Shown here piece by piece: positions 1-6,392 of a DNA stretch of 12,313 nucleotides; position 1 is the first letter of the stretch, and every line of letters begins with the position of its first letter. The translations under genes were made by a program, and so were the position numbers. The stretch spans positions 1 through 12,313 of the forward strand of contig JAEXNA010000238.1 in NCBI GenBank assembly GCA_023447635.1, read 5' to 3'. The stretch comes from Vulcanimicrobiota bacterium (GTDB lineage Bacteria; Vulcanimicrobiota; Xenobia; Xenobiales; JADMJV01). A model generated the notes under the pieces. It did no database searches, was not told the origin of the DNA, and saw only the letters and a program-made list of their open reading frames with translations.

Positions 1-327
1 GACCAGGACGGCCCCCTCCAACAGCATCTGCGAGCCTGCCCCGCCTGCCAGAAGTACGCCCACGCACTGCAGCGGTTGGACCAAACGCTGCTCGACGACT
101 CCGCCCATCAACCTCGAGCGGCGCGGACCCGCCCCTGGGCTCCAGCACTCGCCATGGCCACCGTCGTGCTCGCCCTGGGCCTGGGCGCCCACCTCTCCCC
201 TCCCCCCCGACAACAAAAGTTCGCCGTCTCCGCCCCCAGCGGAGAGACCTACGCCGTCACCGTCAAAGGCCAGGCCCAACTCCTGAGCATCGAGATCAAC
301 GGCACCACAGCCCAATTCGACCAATGA
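1..327 (+). CDS. Anti-sigma factor with zinc finger, 3' part
   Basis: The reading frame is open from the first base of the window and ends with TGA, so the true start lies upstream; a TTG at 76 is internal. The first visible residues hold a His-x3-Cys-x2-Cys pattern (H9, C13, C16, counted from the window edge), the zinc-binding motif of zf-HC2 anti-sigma factors. A single hydrophobic segment follows at about residues 46-66, then a short extracytoplasmic tail of about 40 residues. Members of this family hold an ECF sigma factor at the membrane until a signal arrives, and the sigma gene is usually just upstream, here outside the window. The stop codon overlaps the ribosome binding site of the next gene, so the two are probably translated together. 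The zinc motif and the membrane segment are seen; the sigma partner is inferred. Confidence 0.75.
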   Translation, partial: DQDGPLQQHLRACPACQKYAHALQRLDQTLLDDSAHQPRAARTRPWAPALAMATVVLALGLGAHLSPPPRQQKFAVSAPSGETYAVTVKGQAQLLSIEINGTTAQFDQ

Positions 328-338
328 GGTAACTAAAA

Positions 339-749
339 ATGAGAATCCTGCTGCTCCTACTCTTGCTCCTGACCCCCGCCCTGGCCGAGGTCAAAGACGC
401 CCTTCGCCTGGACTTCCGCGTCAAAGCTGCTCTGCCGACAGGCCAGGGCAAAATTCGCAACATCGAGATGGCGCCGGCCGTGGCCGTTATCGTCGGCGAA
501 GAAGCCCAGATCAGGGTGGAGGGCAAAGACGACTGCGAAGTCACTCTAAAGGTCACTCCAACCCTGGGCCCCAACGACACCGTCACCTTGAAGCTCTACG
601 TTGCCGCCAAATTCTCCGGCAAAGAGGTCAACCGCAACATCCAGCTCACCGGCCTGCTGGGGCAGCCCACCTCGGTCGAGATCGACGACGAGCGGCGCGG
701 CGAGAAGCTGAGCATCGAGGTCACGCCAACGCGCTACAAAGCTCCCTAA
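339..749 (+). CDS. Small exported protein of unknown function
   Basis: This 136-residue protein begins with a clear signal peptide: an Arg, a run of leucines, and a likely Ala-x-Ala cleavage site near residue 16. The mature part is rich in beta-forming residues and has no membrane segment, so it should be periplasmic or secreted. A Leu-Gly-Gln-Pro segment at about residues 107-110 is followed by Ile-Asp-Asp and a Ser-Ile-Glu-Val-Thr-Pro ending, the look of a small beta-sandwich protein. The GAGGT at 326-330, overlapping the stop of the anti-sigma factor gene, gives a good ribosome binding site for ATG 339. The position suggests it belongs to the same envelope-response unit, perhaps as a sensor or a target. 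I do not recognise the family. Confidence 0.8.
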   Translation: MRILLLLLLLLTPALAEVKDALRLDFRVKAALPTGQGKIRNIEMAPAVAVIVGEEAQIRVEGKDDCEVTLKVTPTLGPNDTVTLKLYVAAKFSGKEVNRNIQLTGLLGQPTSVEIDDERRGEKLSIEVTPTRYKAP

Positions 750-750
750 C

Positions 751-765
751 AGGGCGTTCGCCCCT
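751..765 (+). terminator. Weak hairpin after the exported protein gene
   Basis: GGGC and GCCC flank a GTTC loop (752-763) just after the stop at 749. The stem is only 4-5 pairs and no run of T follows, so it is a weak terminator at best. Confidence 0.2.
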
Positions 766-799
766 ATCTCTCCCCACCGTCACCTGCTACCATCAGCCC

Positions 800-1111
800 A
801 TGGGTATGCGCCGGTTCCGCCTGGTCTATGGGGTCATCTTTCTCACGGTCTCGCTCTTCGTTCTCCTCCGGTCCTCCCTTCCGGGTACAGGTGGAGGCGA
901 AGAGCTAGCGACCCGCCTGGCGAGCCTCTTCTCCAGTGGAATGATCCCGGACGTCGCGGCGCTCGAAGCCCCACCTCTCCCTGGATGGAGCTATGGCTTC
1001 TGCAGCTTCTTCCCATCCTCGCCTGCGCCGCGGTGGGAGGCAAGAAACGAGGCCCGGCCATCCTGGCCAGCGGCCTCGCCATCAGTCTCTTCCTGGGCTA
1101 CCCCGCCGTGA
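800..1111 (+). CDS. Out-of-frame leader ORF, possibly the frameshifted 5' end of the next gene
   Basis: An ATG at 800 opens a 103-codon frame. The first 60 or so residues look coding: a basic start, a membrane segment at about residues 8-24, and codons mostly ending in G or C. After about residue 62 the frame becomes Ser/Pro/Trp-rich and looks non-coding, exactly where the next gene takes over in another frame (ATG 985). No Shine-Dalgarno sequence precedes either start. I see three readings: a small membrane protein overlapping the next gene by 127 bases, the 5' part of that gene cut off by a one-base indel or sequencing error, or chance. The second fits the coding pattern best; no classic slippery heptamer is visible at the junction. 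Confidence 0.4.
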   Translation: MGMRRFRLVYGVIFLTVSLFVLLRSSLPGTGGGEELATRLASLFSSGMIPDVAALEAPPLPGWSYGFCSFFPSSPAPRWEARNEARPSWPAASPSVSSWATPP

Positions 1112-2076
1112 TGGCCGGCAACTCGATGCCGACCACCGGCGGCAAGTTTGACGGACTTGTCCCCCTGATCGGAGGCGCCGTCGCGGCGTTCGGAATCGCT
1201 CTCGCAATCGCCGCCGGCCTCGCCGTCTCTGGCGCCATGGCCGCCCTCAGTCGAGACAAAAGCCAGGGAGAGCTCATGTTTTCCGCCTGTGTTGCCTCGG
1301 CCGTCCTGTCGCTGGCCGGAGCCGCGCTGCTCACCCGAGGAGGCCAACCTCTGGCCTCTCCTACCCCGGCCCATTTCGCGATTCTCGCCATCAGCGCAGC
1401 CTGGTGGCTCTTCCTCGTGCTGCGTAAAGCGCCGCTCAAAGACGGCCTGGCGGCCCTGGGTCCCAGTCTGATCACGCCGCTGGGGCTGTTCAGCGCGATC
1501 GCCCCGGCTTTCCCCTTGACGGCGCCGCCGCTGGTGCTCGCCCTGGCCGTGGCGTTCGAACTTCCGACCCGCCTGCTGCAGGCGATGCAGCCGCGAAGAA
1601 GCATCGCGCTCGACCCGGCAGTTCCCGGACGCTACGGACCGTTCCGGGTGATCCAGCCCGGCCTTATCCTGACCACTCAGCGGGGCAACCCCGACCGCTG
1701 GAGACGCCAGCAAACCGCCGCCGCCGTCACCCTGATCGCCACGCTGCCCCTGCTCTGGCAGCGTTTCATCCTGTTCGACATCCTGGCTTTCCCGCTGCTG
1801 ATCATGAGTCTGAGCTTCGCCTTCAAAGTCGTCACCAGTCGGTTCGCCGAATTCCACCTAGCCGAAGCCACGATCACCCTCTACGAACGAGCTCGCGAAG
1901 CTTCCATCTCCAGCAAGAGCCAGGGGGCCTATCTGCATCTGGTCGACGGACAGCAACTGTTCCTTGAAGGGCCGCATCGCCGACTGCTGTTCCTGGACCA
2001 GGACACCCCGCGCGACGAACTTCTGGCGCTTTGCCAGCAGTTCTCGGAACACACCGGTCTGGAACTGACCGCCTGA
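985..2076 (+). CDS. Multi-pass membrane protein of unknown function
   Basis: The 363-residue protein has about seven or eight hydrophobic segments, at roughly residues 4-18, 25-45, 59-89 (long, possibly two), 99-116, 129-146, 160-192 and 245-283. A cytoplasm-like C-terminal part of about 80 residues (285-363) alternates short strands and ends in a helix. It resembles the small PH-like or lipid-contact tails seen on some bacterial membrane proteins, but I cannot assign it to a family. ATG 985 is the first start in this frame, yet it lacks a ribosome binding site, and coding signal upstream continues in a different frame. The real protein may therefore carry about 60 more N-terminal residues with one extra membrane helix. 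The hotdog gene starts 36 bases after the stop and is probably co-transcribed. Confidence 0.7.
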   Translation: MELWLLQLLPILACAAVGGKKRGPAILASGLAISLFLGYPAVMAGNSMPTTGGKFDGLVPLIGGAVAAFGIALAIAAGLAVSGAMAALSRDKSQGELMFSACVASAVLSLAGAALLTRGGQPLASPTPAHFAILAISAAWWLFLVLRKAPLKDGLAALGPSLITPLGLFSAIAPAFPLTAPPLVLALAVAFELPTRLLQAMQPRRSIALDPAVPGRYGPFRVIQPGLILTTQRGNPDRWRRQQTAAAVTLIATLPLLWQRFILFDILAFPLLIMSLSFAFKVVTSRFAEFHLAEATITLYERAREASISSKSQGAYLHLVDGQQLFLEGPHRRLLFLDQDTPRDELLALCQQFSEHTGLELTA

Positions 2077-2111
2077 AAAGGGGCCGCCCTACCCCGCCCG
2101 AAGGCAGCCCC

Positions 2112-2783
2112 ATGATCATCGCATCCCGTTTCAACGGTCCCGCCAACTCCGCGAACGGCGGCTACACCTGTGGCCTGCTCGCCCAGGGTCTGAAAGGCGC
2201 CGTAGAGGTGACTCTGCGCCTGCCTCCGCCGCTCGACAAAGAACTTGAGGTCCGCGATCATAAGCTGTATTACGGCGAGAAACTGGTGGCCGAGGCCCGA
2301 GAGACCGAGCTAGACCTCGAGGTCCCGACGCCGCCTCCGATCGGCCAGGCGCGACAGGCCGGCGACCGCTACTACGGCCTCAGCGATCATCCGTTCCCTA
2401 CCTGCTTCGTCTGCGGTTCGGCCAGACAGCCCGGAGATGGACTGCGGGTGTTCGCGGGTCCCGTGCCGGGACGAGATCTGGTGGCCTCGGTGTGGACCCC
2501 ATCCGCTGAGCTAGGCGACGCCAAAGGGAAGGTACGGTCGGAGTTTCTCTGGTGCGCGCTAGACTGCCCCGGCGCCTGGTCAGTGGACCAGAAGATGGAG
2601 TCGCCCCGGCTGCTGGGGCGACTGACTGCAAAAATACAGCGTACCCTCCCGGTGATGCAGCCCGCCATCGTGGTCGGCTGGCCCATGGGCAAAGAGGGGC
2701 GCAAGGCGTTCGCCGGAACGGCGGTGTTCGACGCCTCGGGCGGCCTGGTGGCCAGCGCCAAAGCCGTCTGGATTGCTATCTAA
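2112..2783 (+). CDS. Hotdog-fold thioesterase-like protein
   Basis: This 223-residue protein looks like the double-hotdog proteins related to acyl-CoA thioesterases and hydratases. Typical marks are the N-terminal Phe-Asn-Gly-Pro-x-x-Ser-x-Asn-Gly-Gly-Tyr segment (residues 7-18), a central Pro-x-Cys-Phe-Val-Cys-Gly motif (96-102), and Ala-Leu-Asp-Cys-Pro-Gly (149-154), where D151 sits at the usual active-site helix. Such proteins act on acyl-CoA or acyl-ACP substrates in the cytoplasm; the substrate here is unknown. The frame stays open upstream to 2031, inside the previous gene. ATG 2112 is chosen because the conserved N-terminus begins there and an AAGG lies about 10 bases upstream. The stop overlaps the stop of the convergent small gene. 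Confidence 0.8.
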   Translation: MIIASRFNGPANSANGGYTCGLLAQGLKGAVEVTLRLPPPLDKELEVRDHKLYYGEKLVAEARETELDLEVPTPPPIGQARQAGDRYYGLSDHPFPTCFVCGSARQPGDGLRVFAGPVPGRDLVASVWTPSAELGDAKGKVRSEFLWCALDCPGAWSVDQKMESPRLLGRLTAKIQRTLPVMQPAIVVGWPMGKEGRKAFAGTAVFDASGGLVASAKAVWIAI

Positions 2784-3004
2784 CTGGCCTCGTCTTCGGA
2801 CGAGTTGACCATCCGCCGCGTGATCTCGCTGATCATCAGGTCGGCACGTTCGGCACTTATTTCGGGGTTCAGCTCTCGCAGGTCGGCCATAGCGGCCGCC
2901 AGTCGCGGCGTGGTGTAAGGCTCACCGCGAGGTGAGACGGGACGCACGAACACCCGTGGCGCTTCCCCGTAGCGAGGGGCGGGCTGGCCTTCTGTTGGAG
3001 TCAT
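2780..3004 (-). CDS. Small hypothetical protein, 74 residues
   Basis: The N-terminal half is Pro/Arg-rich and probably disordered. Residues 34-68 form a likely helical region: an Ala-Ala-Met-Ala-Asp-Leu-Arg start, then a Glu-Ile-Ser-Ala-Glu-Arg-Ala-Asp-Leu-Met helix and a final Arg-Arg-Met segment. The amphipathic pattern and acidic C-terminus look like a real small protein, not a shadow frame. It converges on the hotdog gene and overlaps its stop by four bases. No clear Shine-Dalgarno sequence precedes ATG 3004. It could be a small partner or DNA-binding protein, but nothing allows a functional call. Confidence 0.5.
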   Translation of the reverse strand: MTPTEGQPAPRYGEAPRVFVRPVSPRGEPYTTPRLAAAMADLRELNPEISAERADLMISEITRRMVNSSEDEAS

Positions 3005-3051
3005 AACCGGAGATATTCCCCGGCCTCTCCCCGGTGCCTGGTTTGACCCTG

Positions 3052-3078
3052 CGGTTGTATACAGGGGGATGGCAACCG
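3052..3078. repeat. Inverted repeat CGGTTG-N15-CAACCG
   Basis: Two perfect 6-base arms are separated by 15 bases in the divergent region between the small minus-strand gene and the oxygenase-WD40 gene. The half-site GGTTG/CAACC is the same as in the operator-like palindrome about 90 bases further on, so this may be an auxiliary regulator site. It could also be a chance stem. Confidence 0.3.
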
Positions 3079-3121
3079 TCGGGCATACTCTGGGCTACCG
3101 AGACCTCAGGACCCTCACCAC

Positions 3122-3150
3122 TTGACCCTTCAGCTCTTTCCACCTATATT
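3122..3150 (+). promoter_or_regulatory. Sigma-70 type promoter for the oxygenase-WD40 gene
   Basis: TTGACC at 3122-3127 and TATATT at 3145-3150 are separated by exactly 17 bases, close to the housekeeping consensus TTGACA-N17-TATAAT. Transcription would start near 3157, leaving a short leader before the ATGs at 3181 and 3187. It stands out because the area from 3141 to 3173 is AT-rich in an otherwise GC-rich window. Confidence 0.7.
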
Positions 3151-3173
3151 TAGGTTGGTCAACCAATAAATAT
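3146..3173. promoter_or_regulatory. Palindromic operator-like site over the -10 and start of transcription
   Basis: The outer arms ATATTTA (3146-3152) and TAAATAT (3167-3173) are perfect inverted repeats. Inside lie two overlapping inner repeats: GGTTG-GT-CAACC (3153-3164) and TTGG-TCAA-CCAA (3155-3166). The site covers most of the -10 element and the likely transcription start, so a bound dimer should block RNA polymerase. This size and placement are typical of TetR-family operators, and a TetR/BetI-type gene lies just beyond the downstream gene. The palindrome is seen; the identity of the regulator is inferred. Confidence 0.55.
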
Positions 3174-3174
3174 C

Positions 3175-3179
3175 AGGGG
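3175..3179 (+). promoter_or_regulatory. Ribosome binding site that favours ATG 3187
   Basis: AGGGG ends one base before ATG 3181, too close for that start, but seven bases before ATG 3187, which is ideal. The protein therefore probably starts at the second ATG, two codons later. Confidence 0.6.
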
Positions 3180-3186
3180 TATGAGA

Positions 3187-4641
3187 ATGACGAATCTTAC
3201 CTTAAAAGAGCTACCCGGGCTTCTGAGCAGAGACGAAAGCAAGAGCTGGATCGCCCGACTCGAAGGTCAGGGTTTCCAAGACATGGGCGGCGACTACCCT
3301 CCCAGCTATCGCGACAACGACCGCCAGATCATCGACGACCCCGTTCTGGCCGAGACCTTGTTCGCGCGCTTCCGCGACGCTCTCCCCGCGACCTTAGAGT
3401 ATGGTGGAATCACCTGGTCGCTGGTCGGCCTGAACTCCCGGTTCCGCTCCTGCCGCTATCGCGGTGGACAGGCCTTTACCCGCCACCGCGACGGCGCTCA
3501 CGCCCAGGACGATCAGCGAAGCCTGCTGACCCTGATGCTGTACCTCAACGACAGTTCGGAATTCTCCGGCGGCAGCACTCGCTTCTACCGGGACCACTGG
3601 AGCCCTGACGTCGAGCACGACATCCGGCCCGAGGCGGGCCTCGGGATCCTCTTCGACCACGCCTACTGGCACGACGGTCAGCCCGTGTGCCAGGGGACCA
3701 AGTACGTCCTGCGCACCGACGTGATGTACCAGAGCGACCAGGTATTACCGGGTCATACCGGCTACGTTTTCGACGTTGTCGAGATGAACGACAGCCGAGT
3801 CGCCAGCGGTTCTCGCGACCGCACCGTACGCGTCTGGTCTCGCAACGGGGTCCAGGTGCTTCACCATCACCGTAACTCCGTCACCTGCCTGGCCGCCGTG
3901 GGAGAGCGTCTGTGGAGCGGCTCACGCGATCGTGAGATCGCCATCTGGAACCGCGACCTCACCCTGCGCCGCCACTTCGTAGCCCACCCGGGAACCGTGC
4001 TGGCGCTGCTGCCGCTGAGCAACGGATGGGTCGCCTCGAGCGGGGCCTCCGGCGAACTGAAGTTCTGGGACGACGAGGGCGGGCTCCGACGCGAGGTCGC
4101 CTGCGGCCGGTGGCCATGGGCGCTGCACCAGATGCCCGACGGCAGGCTTCTGGTCGGGGACGACCAGGGACAGATCAGCAGGGTCAGCCTGGGAGGTCAG
4201 GTGGAGAGCCTTTTCCAGGCCCCAAGTGGAGTGCTCTGCCTGGCCGAGGTGGAGGGGACGGTGTTGGGGGGAGGCGCCGACGGATGCATCTACCGCTGGC
4301 AGCGTCACGGCCATCCGCTGCCCGTCTGGGAGGGGCATCGCGGACCTGTCACACGGTTATTACGCCTGCCGGACGGACGGCTGCTGAGCGGGTCGGAGGA
4401 CGACGGCGTGCGCCTCTGGAGTCACGACGGGAGCTCCGTGGAACTGCTGCGCCACGACGACTTCGTGCGCGCCCTGTGTCTGGTAGAGGGGGGACGACGG
4501 CTGGCGACCGGCTCTTACGACGGGTCGGTCCGCTGGACCGAGTTGCCCCGGCCAGCCAGCAGCCCCGCGGTCATCGCGCGCAGCGAGCGGGCCGCGAATC
4601 CTCTGGGCACAAGCTCGGGAGCGGCCGCCGCCAACTGGTAG
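3187..4641 (+). CDS. 2-oxoglutarate/Fe(II) oxygenase fused to a seven-bladed WD40 propeller
   Basis: ATG 3187 is preferred on ribosome-binding-site spacing (ATG 3181 adds two residues). Residue numbers here count from 3181. Residues 1-185 form a prolyl-4-hydroxylase-like domain: iron ligands H102 and D104 in His-Arg-Asp-Gly, distal H164 in Trp-His-Asp-Gly, and K174 ten residues later, the spacing of the 2-oxoglutarate-binding Lys in prolyl 4-hydroxylases. Residues 188-457 form seven WD-type repeats of about 38 residues, several ending Arg-Val-Trp, Ala-Ile-Trp, Lys-Phe-Trp or Arg-Leu-Trp, enough for one closed propeller. There is no signal peptide or membrane segment, so it is cytoplasmic. The oxygenase is expected to hydroxylate a protein or small molecule, and the propeller probably recruits the substrate or partner. 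The last 30 residues look disordered and lie over the convergent tetR-type gene. The target is unknown. Confidence 0.88.
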   Translation: MTNLTLKELPGLLSRDESKSWIARLEGQGFQDMGGDYPPSYRDNDRQIIDDPVLAETLFARFRDALPATLEYGGITWSLVGLNSRFRSCRYRGGQAFTRHRDGAHAQDDQRSLLTLMLYLNDSSEFSGGSTRFYRDHWSPDVEHDIRPEAGLGILFDHAYWHDGQPVCQGTKYVLRTDVMYQSDQVLPGHTGYVFDVVEMNDSRVASGSRDRTVRVWSRNGVQVLHHHRNSVTCLAAVGERLWSGSRDREIAIWNRDLTLRRHFVAHPGTVLALLPLSNGWVASSGASGELKFWDDEGGLRREVACGRWPWALHQMPDGRLLVGDDQGQISRVSLGGQVESLFQAPSGVLCLAEVEGTVLGGGADGCIYRWQRHGHPLPVWEGHRGPVTRLLRLPDGRLLSGSEDDGVRLWSHDGSSVELLRHDDFVRALCLVEGGRRLATGSYDGSVRWTELPRPASSPAVIARSERAANPLGTSSGAAAANW

Positions 4642-5129
4642 CAGCCCTCGATGGCGGCAAGGATGGCAGCCGCCGCCTCTTCCGGACAGTCAGGGGGAGT
4701 GGGAAGGCTACCGAGCAGTTCGACCAGATGGTCGCGCTGGCGCCCCATCAGGCGACGGTAGACCTCTCCCACCTCGGGTTGACGCAGCGCCTCGCTGCCG
4801 ATGGTGACCCAGCAGGCCACGGCTTCGGCGTCCGCCCCTTCACCGGTCGAAAGGTGAGAGTCGATGAACGCCGCGAGGCGGTCCTCGGGAGCGGCCTCTC
4901 CGGCCAAAGTCTCATATCTCTGCTGCAGACCGCCCGCCAGCCTGTCAACGAGTTCCAGCAGGATCGCCTGCTTGCTTTTGAAATGGTAATGCACCAGACC
5001 CGTGGTCAGACCAGCGGCCTCGGCGATAGCAGCGATCGTAGCGCGCTCATACCCTTTACGAGCCATCACTCGGCGCAGGCCGTCGACGATCTGCTCGCGT
5101 CTTACGTCTTTATTACTCGGCCGCGCCAC
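4515..5129 (-). CDS. TetR/BetI-type transcription regulator
   Basis: This 204-residue protein has an N-terminal TetR helix-turn-helix: Ala-Thr-Ile-Ala-Ala-Ile-Ala-Glu-Ala-Ala-Gly-Leu (30-41), then the Tyr-His-Phe-Lys-Ser-Lys recognition segment (48-53). The all-helical ligand domain ends with a Glu-Gly-Cys-Tyr stretch and a C-terminal helix like BetI-type regulators. Length is normal for the family. GTG 5129 is chosen over TTG 5147 because GGAG lies seven bases upstream of it and the protein then begins Met-Ala-Arg-Pro. The start lies inside the end of the hydrolase gene (17-base overlap), so the regulator is the last gene of that operon. The 3' end overlaps the oxygenase-WD40 gene by 127 bases on the opposite strand. 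It likely represses its own operon or the palindrome at 3146-3173; the ligand is unknown. Confidence 0.88.
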   Translation of the reverse strand: MARPSNKDVRREQIVDGLRRVMARKGYERATIAAIAEAAGLTTGLVHYHFKSKQAILLELVDRLAGGLQQRYETLAGEAAPEDRLAAFIDSHLSTGEGADAEAVACWVTIGSEALRQPEVGEVYRRLMGRQRDHLVELLGSLPTPPDCPEEAAAAILAAIEGCYQLAAAAPELVPRGFAARSLRAMTAGLLAGRGNSVQRTDPS

Positions 5130-5586
5130 CGATAGTCTCCAGGGCAAGTTCTAGCATACGGGCCAAAGCGACGGGGTCGGAGAGGCGATGGTCGCTGCCA
5201 GCTTCAACCAGGCGGACGCCTTCGGGGCTCGACTCGTGAAGCTCTTGACTCATCTCGAACGGGACGATCTCGTCGTCCCGGCTGTGCATAATCGTCGTGC
5301 CCGGTCTGGCGCTGGTCGCCTCGCCCCACTTCTTCCAGGCGGGGCAGAGCAACAGCAGCGGCGTCTCTTGGGAATCGATGTTCAGCGCCACCGCTCCACC
5401 CCGACTCGAGCCCACCACCAGGTCCGGCTGGCCCTGGTCGTACGCCTCTTGCGCCACGCGCAGCGACGCCTCGAAGTCGTCCGGAGGCAACGCCGGGTTG
5501 AGCACGGTGTGGCCGTGCTCTTCGAAGTAGCGCGGCTTCACGCCACCCGGCCTCGACTCCCAACCGTGCAAGAAGAGAATGATCAT
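5113..5586 (-). CDS. Small alpha/beta hydrolase (RBBP9/YqiA-like esterase)
   Basis: This 157-residue protein has a compact alpha/beta-hydrolase fold without a lid. Its first strand and Leu-His-Gly-Trp-Glu loop are at residues 6-10. The nucleophile elbow Gly-Ser-Ser-Arg-Gly-Gly gives S61, an acid is at D104/D105 in His-Ser-Arg-Asp-Asp-Glu-Ile-Val-Pro, and the base is H133 in Ser-Asp-His-Arg. The full triad suggests an active esterase or related hydrolase in the cytoplasm; the natural substrate is not evident. ATG 5586 forms an ATGA overlap with the stop of the upstream kinase gene, and GAAAGG (5600-5595) lies eight bases before it. Upstream codons in this frame are Arg/Pro-rich shadow of the kinase gene. 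The 3' end runs 17 bases into the regulator gene. Confidence 0.87.
   Translation of the reverse strand: MIILFLHGWESRPGGVKPRYFEEHGHTVLNPALPPDDFEASLRVAQEAYDQGQPDLVVGSSRGGAVALNIDSQETPLLLLCPAWKKWGEATSARPGTTIMHSRDDEIVPFEMSQELHESSPEGVRLVEAGSDHRLSDPVALARMLELALETIGGAAE
5137..5140 (-). promoter_or_regulatory. Ribosome binding site that sets the TetR-type start
   Basis: On the minus strand GGAG (5140-5137) precedes GTG 5129 by seven bases. The competing TTG 5147 lies upstream of this site, so GTG 5129 is the likely start. Confidence 0.6.
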
Positions 5587-6392
5587 AGCGTCGGCCTTTC
5601 GCCGGGAGCCGAGAGTTCTCCCCGGGTCAGGGCGCGCAGGTAAAGCGCTTCGGCTCCCACCATCGGAAGGGCCCAGGCGGCGGTCTGCGCGGCCGTCTCC
5701 AGAGCTTGCTGGTGAGGCTCGCCTCTCAACAGGCCAGCGGCAAGTCCGGCAGCGAAGGCATCGCCCGCTCCGGTCAGGTCCAGGATGTCGGCGCGGGCCG
5801 GGGTCCAGGCGCAGGTGGGGTTGGTCGAGCATCCGCCGCGGGCGCCCTGTTTAAGGACGGCCCAGACATCGGACTCTAATCCGGCCGGGTCGAGAAAGCA
5901 CTCTTCCTCGTTGATCAGCAGTGCGGCCAGGCGGTCTCTTAGCGAGGAGAACTGCCCCCAGGTCTGCGCGTCGAGCACCGGATAGGGGTCGAGCAAGGCG
6001 GTGCCGGGAGCGCACCCGGCCAGGTGGAACGCCTGCATGTCGGTCGGCATCGGAGCGATGTGCACCATTCGTGCCTGGTAAGGATGAAGGTGGGAGGGGC
6101 TGAGTTCGCGATGGCAGGGGCCGCAATGCTGCAGCGTGCGGCCCTGAGGCGTGTAGCGGATCACGGTACGACCGCCCGGACCGTCCAGCCGTTTGAGGCT
6201 GAGATGGATGCCCGCCTCTTCTAACCACTGCAAGGGATAGTCGTCTCCCACCACGCTGTGCACGGCCACACTCAACCCCTGGCAGCGGGCCGCCAGCGCG
6301 GTGAACAGCGCGGCTCCCCCGGGGATATCGACGCCGTGCGGCAGGTCGTCGAGCAGCAGGTTGCCGATCACGACCAGGTCGACGGACGTCAA
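5583..6392 (-). CDS. PfkB-family carbohydrate or nucleoside kinase
   Basis: This 269-residue protein of the ribokinase/PfkB fold has the family's C-terminal signature Asp-Leu-Thr-Gly-Ala-Gly-Asp (205-211), with D211 the catalytic base and the Gly-Ala-Gly the anion hole. It also has an N-terminal Pro-Gly-Gly-Ala motif (24-27) and an Asn-Glu-Glu-Glu segment (161-164) that usually contacts Mg-ATP. It is somewhat shorter than typical members (about 300 residues), mostly in the lid region. The TTG at 6392 shares the bases TTGA with the stop of the BtpA-type gene, and the family similarity begins exactly there; a weak GAGAG lies ten bases upstream. Pairing with BtpA suggests it phosphorylates a sugar or nucleoside that the barrel protein also handles. 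The substrate cannot be read from the sequence. Confidence 0.88.
   Translation of the reverse strand: MTSVDLVVIGNLLLDDLPHGVDIPGGAALFTALAARCQGLSVAVHSVVGDDYPLQWLEEAGIHLSLKRLDGPGGRTVIRYTPQGRTLQHCGPCHRELSPSHLHPYQARMVHIAPMPTDMQAFHLAGCAPGTALLDPYPVLDAQTWGQFSSLRDRLAALLINEEECFLDPAGLESDVWAVLKQGARGGCSTNPTCAWTPARADILDLTGAGDAFAAGLAAGLLRGEPHQQALETAAQTAAWALPMVGAEALYLRALTRGELSAPGERPTL

Noticed and set aside
940..990. Programmed -1 frameshift site linking the two membrane reading frames
   Set aside because: No slippery heptamer of the usual X-XXY-YYZ form with a following stem could be seen; a plain indel or a separate start is simpler.
991..1857. Long minus-strand frame of 288 codons
   Set aside because: The product is Gly/Glu/Gln/Arg-rich and low-complexity, a mirror of the GC-rich membrane protein gene on the plus strand.
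2922..3143. Minus-strand 73-codon frame across the divergent promoter region
   Set aside because: It covers the clear promoter and inverted repeats and overlaps the better small gene; the composition looks random.
4026..5135. Long plus-strand frame of 369 codons
   Set aside because: It overlaps the WD40 gene out of frame and the TetR gene on the opposite strand; its composition is Arg/Gly-rich with no recognisable domain.
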